Source of the DNA: Arachnopeziza araneosa
Lineage: Eukaryota > Ascomycota > Leotiomycetes > Helotiales > Arachnopezizaceae
NCBI GenBank assembly: GCA_003988855.1
Contig: QYAI01000034.1
Location: 124,001 to 188,000, forward strand
Direction of reading: 5' to 3'
Length of the DNA: 64,000 bases
Position 1 is the stretch's first letter. Each line of letters opens with the position of its first letter. The notes beneath the pieces were generated by a model. It made no database searches. It saw only the letters and a program-made list of their open reading frames with translations, and was not told where the DNA came from. Of the stretch, positions 56,873 through 64,000 are shown in pieces. Made by a program: the position numbers and the translations under genes.

Positions 56873-58171
56873 ACTTGCCGAAACTCTCGATTCGACACGT
56901 CGACGTCTGCGTTGTCCTCTGTCTGTTCGTCAAAGGGCAACCGTCTCTCAAAGTTGTGCTTAGTGACGTCTATGCCTGGGTTAAAATGAAGATTGCAGTA
57001 CGTGGAGGGGTGTATAAAGGATGCCATTGACAGGAAAAGAATGAGTAGGAAGTCAACCGATGCTAGGGGCGAGTATGGATCATCACAGATTCGTGATTTG
57101 CTAGGGTGTTCACATCTCATCATGATAATTTGCTTTACTTTGGAGATACTCTACCGTGACTAGCATGTATACTCCGGAGGAGGCGTAGTTCCACCAGTTC
57201 ATGGGGCACAGTCGCCCCAAAGTGCTGTGCCTCATCAGGATCTGGACGGTCTGACCAAGGAGAGCCGCGTCTCCGTATTTACGCCGCATTCTAGCCACTA
57301 AAGCTTGCGTCTCTTGAGTCCATCTCGCGAACCTCAGGGGCTCGACGTTACTCGCGTTGAATATCATTCCCATAAGCTGACAGTGGATGCCTCCTAGGGT
57401 ATCCCTGAGCTCAGCGTTGCAGACTAGATTAACCCCAATACAAGGATTCCAGCCTAATGAGGTACAGTCCCTAAATAGGAAAACGCCCCCCCCCCAAAAA
57501 ACAATACTAGTAACCACAGTAATCCAAGGGTAGCACGATATATTTGAAGCCCAAAAACACCCCGGAAAGCAAAGAATACGCCCAAGACTAAAAAAAAGCA
57601 CTGCCCTGTTTCAAAACACCATCTTTTTCTCGGAGATTTAGGCTAATAGAATCACGTTTCGGCGCATAAATCAGCCATGTTTCCTCTTTGAGACTCCGTA
57701 TATTACACGAAGATGGCGTGCACCACAAATGGGTGGTGGAAAAGCCTGAATTGCTACCTATGTGTGCGCCACGAGAAACCTTATATATATGGAGGTTAAG
57801 CGAGGGTCACGTGCATGACATGCCCTCGCAGCACTTTACTATAACATGTGCTATATTTAGGGGGGGCCATTCTCCTGTGCAGGGACTGTACATGGTGTTC
57901 AGGTAGAGTAGCTGACGGGCCGCAAGGATCATATATCACACGAAGTGACGTGCGGGTCCCTTCTCACAGCTATTATGGTAGAATCAACAATGTTCCTGTT
58001 GCCTACCAGTATAGCTAATTTGTACGAGAGACAAAGTATTTGTGGTGTTACGTGCTGGCCGTAGTTCAATTCGGTTGATATCAATAACTTCTGATCATTT
58101 GATCTAAATCTCGGCATAGTCCTACCGCACCTAAGCAATCATCTTGACTACGCTCCGCTCGCCTCGAATCG
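56873..58171. promoter_or_regulatory. Divergent promoter region, PKS / NRPS
   Basis: 1.3-kb spacer between the two megasynthase start codons. It carries repeat blocks A and B side by side (57712-57900), with a CACGTG box inside block A (about 57809), and a C-run at about 57486-57496. A 163-codon minus-strand frame at 57110-57601 has no recognisable content. A shared regulator is likely because the two genes face each other, but no binding site is proven. Confidence 0.55.
57712..57900. repeat. Repeat blocks A and B, contiguous copy
   Basis: Block A (57712-57830: ATGGCGTGCACCACAAATGG, then TATGTGTGCGCCACG, TATGGAGGTTAAGCG and AGGGTCACGTGCATGACATG) matches the two ends of 40806-41150. Block B (57859-57897) matches 45790-45838. 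Here they lie together without the 240-base interruption seen at 40.8 kb. This suggests a repeat family whose pieces are spread around the cluster. Confidence 0.7.
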
Positions 58172-61100
58172 ATGACGAATGCTCTCACAGAGATGTTGGC
58201 GTCGACTGAATCCGAGGCCGAGAATCCACCCAAACAAACGACACTTCTTGACAGATCTAGTCAAAAAGCCCGAATACTACTGACCGACAATGACCTCGAG
58301 ACGTCTCAGTACACCATGTATACTACCCTCGAATCACGCATGCAAACGTCACCAGCGGAGAACCAGGGTGATATTACCACGAAAGCTTCAGCAGCATGGG
58401 CGGTCTTTCTGAGCACTTGGGCCGCATCAACTCGAGTTATATTTGCTTTAAGTTATTTAGATGTCGATGAAAGAAGTGTCGGTGTCGGCCCCATTGTTGT
58501 TGAAACCTCTGTCGACCCAGACTTGACAATCGCGGATCTGATTCGTTCCCTCCCCCTTCGGCAACCAGAAATACTTCCCAATGGCACAGTTAAATATCTC
58601 CTCATCCAGTGCCTTGCAGAGCGAAATGGCGACTACGCTGCCATAAAGAGCCTAACAAGAGCCAACAGCTCTCAGCTAACAGGGAAAAGCTGTACATTGC
58701 ATCTGAGATTTCAATTCACGGGCTCCGAGATTCTCACGAGGGCTGTATTCGATGCTACCGTGGTCGAGGAGGAGCAGATGCGGCGAGTCGTGCACCAGTT
58801 TGAGCATGTTCTTCGTCAGCTGACAGCCGCGGTGGGCGACATCTCAACCATGCGCGTCAGAGATATCGAGTTGTTTAGCCCCCAAGACGCCCTGGAGATG
58901 GCATCGTGGACTGACCTTCCCACATCGACGCTGGATACCTGTGCGCACCACTTGATCGAGCAACAGGCAAAGCGGCAGCCGTCGGCGCCAGCCGTGTCTG
59001 CGTGGGACGCTCGCTTCACATATGAGGAGGTAGATAGCCTATCCAACCGCCTGGCATCGCATCTCAGGGGACTAGGGGTCGGTCCCGATGTCTTGGTGCC
59101 TTTCTGTTTCGAGAAATCAGCGTGGGCGGTGGTGTCCATGCTTGCCATTCTCAAAGCTGGCGGAGCTTGTGTGGGCCTTGACAGCAGCCATCCCAAGTCT
59201 AGATTGAGCAAGATCATCAAAGACGCTGATTCCCATGTGATTCTCACTTCTGGTCGATGTAAGGGCTTGTTCTCGGGCCCCGACCTCACCATCATGCCGG
59301 TAGACGAAGCATTTGTCCGAAGTCTACCCTCCGTACCTTTCTCTCCTTGTACCACAGTCGATTCCTCGCACGCAGCCTACGTCACCTTCACCTCTGGAAC
59401 AACAGGAATCCCCAAGGGTATCGTAATTGAGCATCGAGCCATCTGTTGGAGCGGCGCCACGCAAGGCCGGACCCTCCGCCTCGGTCCAGCATCCCGGGTT
59501 CTCCAGTTTGCCGCGTATAGCTTCGACATTAGTAACGGTGATATATTAAATACGCTCATGAATGGAGGTTGTATCTGTGTGCCATCTGAGGACGAGAGAT
59601 TCAACGATCTGGCTGGTTTCATCAGCCGCATGGGGGTTAACTGGGCCTGTCTCACTCCAAGCGCCGCAAGCATCCTGCATCCATCAGCCGTCCCCACTTT
59701 GGAGACCCTTGTGTTATGTGGCGAGCCCATCAAACAAGAGATAGTCCGCTTATGGGCAGACGCTGTGTATCTTGTCGACGCGTATGGCCCGGCAGAAACC
59801 ACCATTCTTTGTACCAGCAATCCCGGAGTGAAGCTGAGTATGAGCTCTGCCAATCTCGGTCGGAATATGGGAGCTAATACTTGGATCGTCAATCCCTCTG
59901 ATCACGACCGGCTGCAACCTCTGGGTTGTGCTGGCGAGATAGTCATCGAAGGACCCCTTCTTGCGAGGGGTTATCTTAACGATACCGACAAGACCTCGCT
60001 TTCCTTTATTGAGAATCCTCAGTGGGCCATAGGCTCGAGCTCTGACGACCCTCGTCGGTTCTACAAGTCGGGAGATCTAGGCTTTTTCAACACGGATGGC
60101 ACCATCACCTTCGTTGGCCGCAAAGATAGTCAGGTCAAGATCCGAGGCCAGCGAGTCGAGCTGCATGAAATTGAGCATCATCTACGCGCTGCGCTGCCCC
60201 CGGAGACTGGCCCCGTGGTCGCTGATGTTGTGTCGATTGCATCTCGGGAGGTGATGGCAGCTTTTATATGTCTCGAAGACCAAATAGAGGAAGAGATCAA
60301 TGATTTTAAGCACATTTCGGAGCCCACAAAAGCCGCCTTGACTGCGACAGTAGAAGGAGTGGCAGCAAAGCTTGTGGATTTCTTACCGGCGCACATGATC
60401 CCAACAGTCTTCTTTCCGCTCAAAACCTTGCCTCTCAATCGGTCAGGAAAAGTTGACAGGGTTAAGCTCAGAGAACTCACATCTAGGTTGACTTACGAGG
60501 ACATTGCCACTTCGCATAGGATGAGACCAGACAGAAGAGAGCCGTCTACGGAGCTTGAAAAGCAACTCCAGGCCTACTGGGCCTCGGTACTTAAAATAGA
60601 ACAAAGAGACATTAGTGCAGATGATAACTTCATCAGACTCGGTGGAGACTCCTTGACGGCTATGAAACTCGTTGCGGCCTGTCGAGCAAGCGGTATTCCA
60701 CTGCAAGTTGCCCATGTCCTGAGCGCTACGACACTCGCAGACTTGGCGGCCACTGTTGATCTCGAAATTATCAATGATCAGAGCCAACAAGGAGAAGGAG
60801 AGATTTCTCCCTTTTCTTTGCTAGATAAAGCAATATCTGTCCAGACCCTCATAGACGCGACGCTTGCACTATGCACTGACATTGGAGATGCCAACATGAT
60901 TCAAGATGCATATCCATGTACTGCCCTTCAAGAAGGGCTGATGGCGCTTTCATATAAGCAACACGGATCTTACGTGGGTCAGGAAGTGATTAAGCTGCCC
61001 GAAAATATCGACATGTCCAGGTTTCAGGGCGCCTGGAAGCAGACGATCGAAGTGTGCGATATCTTGCGGACAAGGTTGGTGTATGGCGAGGGTGAAACAC

Positions 61101-64000
61101 TCTTCCAAGTCGTGCTCACGACCCCAGGGCCGTGGCTCCAGAAGACCGTTACAAACTCCGACATGCTTCAAGAGATCCTAGACTCGGAGCGCAGCGCAAC
61201 CATGAACCCAGGACAGCCCTTGTCGCGCCATGCCGTCGTATCGGACGCCTGCACCGGTACAAGATACTTTGTATGGACGATTCATCACGTCCTTTATGAT
61301 GCTTGGTCTATGCCAATCATTAAGAATATGGTCGAGAAGGCTTATGCTGGCGGAGACATTGAACGGCCTCCCAAATTTAACCAGTTCATAAAGGAGGTGA
61401 AGCAGCTTGAAGGAGAGGCAAGTGAAGAGTTCTGGAGGCACTATCTTGGTGACTGCGAGGTACCAATTTTTCCCACGATCTCGACTCCTACATATCTACC
61501 GGACGCCAGATCAACTCTGGATCACCGCTTCCAGATTCCCCGTCGGCGAGAAGCGGCCTCCTATACCCTGCCCACGGTGCTGCGCGCCGCCATGGCAGGT
61601 CTCGTCGGCTGCTACACCGACTCAAATGACGTGGTGTTTGGCGTCACTTTGTCAGGGCGAAATGTCTCGATCCCAGACATAGCCTCACTAGTCGGTCCGA
61701 CGATTGTCACCGTGCCAGTACGAGTTCGCTGGAGTGGGACGACTACCTTGGGCAACGTCCTGGTCAGCGTTCAGCAGCAAAGCGTTGACATGATTCCCTT
61801 TGAGCAGCTCGGACTGCAAAACATCCAGAGGCTCGGCGAGGGGGCAAACCACGCATGCCAGTTTCAAAGTCTTCTCAACATCCGAACTCTTCCCGACGAC
61901 AGTGTGACCGATAGTCATGCTCTGTTTCCTCCCGGCAACATCATGGGCGGCGAGATGGGAAGCTACGGCACTTACGTTTTCATCCTTTATTGCGTCGTCA
62001 CTCCAACCAACGAGGTACTCGTCAGAGCAGCCTATGACGAGAAGGTCCTCGATCATACACAAGTAACGCGATACATGAGACAATATGAGCATCTTGTCCG
62101 TCAGTTCTGCACTCTGGGCCATTCAACTCGGATGGACAACACTGTTATGTCATCCATTACTGAGGCGGACTGGGCCCAAGTTCGGCGCTGGAACTCGTCC
62201 AGTCTTGTGAGCGCTGAATCCTCTTTTCAAGCTCTTTTCACAGAACAAGTGAAACTCCGACCAGAAACGATGGCTGTCCGCGGATGGGATGGCAAGTTAA
62301 GTTATACACAGCTGGAAAACCTTTCCACACGCCTGGCCTGCCACCTGATCGAGAAGGCCGATGTCAAACCGGGCACTTTTGTTCCCCTCTGCTTGGAAAA
62401 GTCGGTATGGAGCGTGGTTGCCATCATAGCAACAATCAAGACCGGAGCATGTGTTGTCCCCATGGAGCCCCTCCACCCGGTGCACCGCCGTCACGTCATT
62501 GTTTCCGCTGTGGAAGCAAAGGTCATTCTCTGTTCCAAGCAGTACGCGTCAGACTTTCGGGACGTTTGTGATCAAGTCCTGGTTATCGATGAGGCATTCT
62601 GTAAATTGCTTCCCTCCCCTCGACTAGAACACTCTTTGTTGTTACTTTCATCAGCCTCATCCGCGCTTTACACGCTTTTCACGAGCGGGTCTACAGGAAC
62701 TCCCAAGGGCGTCGTCATGGAGCATGGCGCTTTTCTCTCCAGCGCTATCGCCTATGCAAAGGGCTTCCTTCTTTCTCACCAGTCACGTGTACTCCTCTAT
62801 TCCTCGTATAGCTTCGATATCAGCATCCTTGAGATGCTCACCCCCCTGATACTGGGTGCTTGTGTTTGCGTTGTTTCCGACCATGATCGTCTGCATAACC
62901 TCGGCGCGGCCATGGAAACGTTAGGCGCCAATGCCGCCTTCCTGACGCCCACAGTGGCCAGGACCATCGATCCGCAAAGCGTCCCTACACTGGAAGTTCT
63001 CGCACTCGGAGGCGAGTCTGTGGATCGTTGCGACATTGCTCAATGGGAATCCTCTGTCCCCCACTTCTTTGAATGGTATGGTCCCACAGAGTGCGGCGTA
63101 ATATCAAGCGGTTTCGCCAGCCACAACTTGACCACCGAGCTGCATAATCTTGGTCGCGCATTCAACGCAAAGTACTGGGTGACTGCTGTCCACGACCCGA
63201 ACAAGCTGGTCCCGATTGGAGCGGTGGGTGAACTACTGATAGAGGGGCCCATTCTCGCTCGAGGCTATCTCGGGGATCTTGTCAAGACCGAAAATGCATT
63301 CGTCAAGGGCTTGGTCTGGGCAACGGACAGACAGCGCCGATTTTATCGCACTGGTGATGTTGTTCGCTACGACGCTACTGGGAACGTCATTTTCCTCGGA
63401 CGCCGCGACACACAAGTCAAACTGCGCGGGCAACGGATTGACTTGGGGGAGATCCAGGCTGGTATTCTTCGATCTGCCTTGGATGTGCAGTCAGCTGTTG
63501 TCGACATTGTCAGCATCAATAAACAAGACCCGATGCTAGTGGCGTTTGTGTGCTTGAAGAATGAAGATGCGGAACATGGTGATGCCCAAAATCATCAGCA
63601 TGAGTACCTCATTCCCTCGTCCCCCAAGCGCGAGGCCTTCCTATCGTCGCTGAACAATATTGAAGCGCAACTCTTGAGCCTCCTTCCAAGATACATGGTC
63701 CCTTCTTTGTTTGTGCCTCTCTGGCATCTACCTATGACAGCATCCAAGAAGGTCGATCGAAAAAGTCTCTGCAGCTTGGTTGCTGCGCTGTCAAGCAAAG
63801 AACTGGCTGAGTACCGAGGCCCAGCTGTGGTCTGCAGAAATCCGTCGACATGGGCAGAAAGAAAATTGCAGCACTTGTGGGCCGGCGTGTTATCCATCCA
63901 AGCAAACGAAATCAGCGCAGAGAGCAGCTTCTTGGCCATAGGTGGTGACTCTATCAGGGCAATTCGCCTGGTGGCTGCTTGTCGTGCGCGTGGGTTACAG
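58172..64000 (+). CDS. Non-ribosomal peptide synthetase, 3' end beyond the window
   Basis: One uninterrupted frame of 1943 codons from ATG 58172 to the window edge, with no stop. Residues about 75-240 resemble only the C-terminal half of a condensation domain (SAAWAVFLSTWAASTRVIF) and lack an HHxxxD motif. A1 (about 250-790) has FTSGTTGIPKGIVIEH near 406, AYGPAETTI, YKSGDLG and SGKVDR. T1 has GGDSL (Ser827). A full C domain follows with IHHVLYDAW (His1038-His1039, Asp1043). A2 (about 1340-1870) has FTSGSTGTPKGVVMEH near 1503, WYGPTECGV, YRTGDVV and KKVDR. T2 has GGDSI (Ser1927). At least A-T-C-A-T is present, and more modules may follow. The intact C domain would make one peptide bond. Both A domains keep the Asp after SF (SFDIS) and the A10 Lys, as expected for alpha-amino acid substrates. 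Divergent from the PKS. Confidence 0.95.
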   Translation, partial: MTNALTEMLASTESEAENPPKQTTLLDRSSQKARILLTDNDLETSQYTMYTTLESRMQTSPAENQGDITTKASAAWAVFLSTWAASTRVIFALSYLDVDERSVGVGPIVVETSVDPDLTIADLIRSLPLRQPEILPNGTVKYLLIQCLAERNGDYAAIKSLTRANSSQLTGKSCTLHLRFQFTGSEILTRAVFDATVVEEEQMRRVVHQFEHVLRQLTAAVGDISTMRVRDIELFSPQDALEMASWTDLPTSTLDTCAHHLIEQQAKRQPSAPAVSAWDARFTYEEVDSLSNRLASHLRGLGVGPDVLVPFCFEKSAWAVVSMLAILKAGGACVGLDSSHPKSRLSKIIKDADSHVILTSGRCKGLFSGPDLTIMPVDEAFVRSLPSVPFSPCTTVDSSHAAYVTFTSGTTGIPKGIVIEHRAICWSGATQGRTLRLGPASRVLQFAAYSFDISNGDILNTLMNGGCICVPSEDERFNDLAGFISRMGVNWACLTPSAASILHPSAVPTLETLVLCGEPIKQEIVRLWADAVYLVDAYGPAETTILCTSNPGVKLSMSSANLGRNMGANTWIVNPSDHDRLQPLGCAGEIVIEGPLLARGYLNDTDKTSLSFIENPQWAIGSSSDDPRRFYKSGDLGFFNTDGTITFVGRKDSQVKIRGQRVELHEIEHHLRAALPPETGPVVADVVSIASREVMAAFICLEDQIEEEINDFKHISEPTKAALTATVEGVAAKLVDFLPAHMIPTVFFPLKTLPLNRSGKVDRVKLRELTSRLTYEDIATSHRMRPDRREPSTELEKQLQAYWASVLKIEQRDISADDNFIRLGGDSLTAMKLVAACRASGIPLQVAHVLSATTLADLAATVDLEIINDQSQQGEGEISPFSLLDKAISVQTLIDATLALCTDIGDANMIQDAYPCTALQEGLMALSYKQHGSYVGQEVIKLPENIDMSRFQGAWKQTIEVCDILRTRLVYGEGETLFQVVLTTPGPWLQKTVTNSDMLQEILDSERSATMNPGQPLSRHAVVSDACTGTRYFVWTIHHVLYDAWSMPIIKNMVEKAYAGGDIERPPKFNQFIKEVKQLEGEASEEFWRHYLGDCEVPIFPTISTPTYLPDARSTLDHRFQIPRRREAASYTLPTVLRAAMAGLVGCYTDSNDVVFGVTLSGRNVSIPDIASLVGPTIVTVPVRVRWSGTTTLGNVLVSVQQQSVDMIPFEQLGLQNIQRLGEGANHACQFQSLLNIRTLPDDSVTDSHALFPPGNIMGGEMGSYGTYVFILYCVVTPTNEVLVRAAYDEKVLDHTQVTRYMRQYEHLVRQFCTLGHSTRMDNTVMSSITEADWAQVRRWNSSSLVSAESSFQALFTEQVKLRPETMAVRGWDGKLSYTQLENLSTRLACHLIEKADVKPGTFVPLCLEKSVWSVVAIIATIKTGACVVPMEPLHPVHRRHVIVSAVEAKVILCSKQYASDFRDVCDQVLVIDEAFCKLLPSPRLEHSLLLLSSASSALYTLFTSGSTGTPKGVVMEHGAFLSSAIAYAKGFLLSHQSRVLLYSSYSFDISILEMLTPLILGACVCVVSDHDRLHNLGAAMETLGANAAFLTPTVARTIDPQSVPTLEVLALGGESVDRCDIAQWESSVPHFFEWYGPTECGVISSGFASHNLTTELHNLGRAFNAKYWVTAVHDPNKLVPIGAVGELLIEGPILARGYLGDLVKTENAFVKGLVWATDRQRRFYRTGDVVRYDATGNVIFLGRRDTQVKLRGQRIDLGEIQAGILRSALDVQSAVVDIVSINKQDPMLVAFVCLKNEDAEHGDAQNHQHEYLIPSSPKREAFLSSLNNIEAQLLSLLPRYMVPSLFVPLWHLPMTASKKVDRKSLCSLVAALSSKELAEYRGPAVVCRNPSTWAERKLQHLWAGVLSIQANEISAESSFLAIGGDSIRAIRLVAACRARGLQ

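Noticed and set aside
57110..57601. 163-codon minus-strand frame in the PKS/NRPS spacer
   Set aside because: No recognisable family and no upstream promoter or splice support; it sits in a repeat-bearing spacer.
58816..63939. Minus-strand frames opposite the NRPS
   Set aside because: The plus strand is one continuous NRPS frame with all expected core motifs; the antisense frames are shadows.
1..64000. CRISPR arrays, prophage, insertion sequences or bacterial promoters
   Set aside because: None found; gene structure is eukaryotic throughout, and the only repeats are diverged tandem or dispersed fungal-type repeats.

Overview
This window is nuclear DNA of a filamentous ascomycete (Pezizomycotina; a helotialean or other leotiomycete would fit, but this is inference). 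The evidence is short spliceosomal introns of about 45-100 bases with GT-AG ends and CTAAC/CTGAC-like branch sites, a HET-domain gene, a NACHT-ankyrin STAND protein, a HsbA-type secreted protein, a CYS-3/MetR-type bZIP factor and a fungal multidomain polyketide synthase and peptide synthetase. There are no bacterial-style operons. Exon models were assembled by hand and checked for reading phase.

Left part (1-22 kb): a sparse left flank with a decayed tRNA-Ser-like sequence; a six-exon NACHT-ankyrin receptor-like gene (minus, 2935-8494); a small secreted HsbA-like protein; a RimJ/L-type GNAT; a single-exon HET-domain gene; a fungal multi-pass membrane protein of unknown role; an AT-rich spacer; and an eight-exon amino acid/GABA-type permease divergent from a second GNAT. 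The permease/GNAT spacer carries a 24-bp tandem duplication, each copy with a GATAAG site, which suggests nitrogen (AreA/NIT2-type) control.

Middle part (23-40 kb): an HSL-type alpha/beta hydrolase; conserved housekeeping genes (TatD-family nuclease, Chl4/CENP-N kinetochore protein, CYS-3/MetR bZIP sulfur regulator); a CorA-like membrane protein with one apparent single-base frameshift and a GC-AG intron; a decayed SRPK-like kinase pseudogene; and an intact S9C dipeptidyl-peptidase-V-like enzyme. A block of degenerate tandem repeats follows.

Right part (41.6 kb to the edge): a biosynthetic gene cluster. In order it has an ATP-grasp ligase (+), a cytochrome P450 (-), a 14-TM-type MFS exporter (+), a highly reducing PKS with KS-AT-DH-MT-ER-KR-ACP (-, 2502 aa) and an NRPS (+) that starts with a partial C domain followed by A-T-C-A-T and runs off the right edge. 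The gene layout makes two divergent promoters (P450/MFS and PKS/NRPS). Related repeat blocks sit upstream of the ATP-grasp gene and inside both divergent promoters. The likely logic is that the PKS makes a reduced, C-methylated acyl chain, the NRPS adds amino acids, and the ATP-grasp enzyme and P450 tailor the product, which the MFS exports. This combination of separate HR-PKS, NRPS and ATP-grasp ligase is the best candidate here for an undescribed system.
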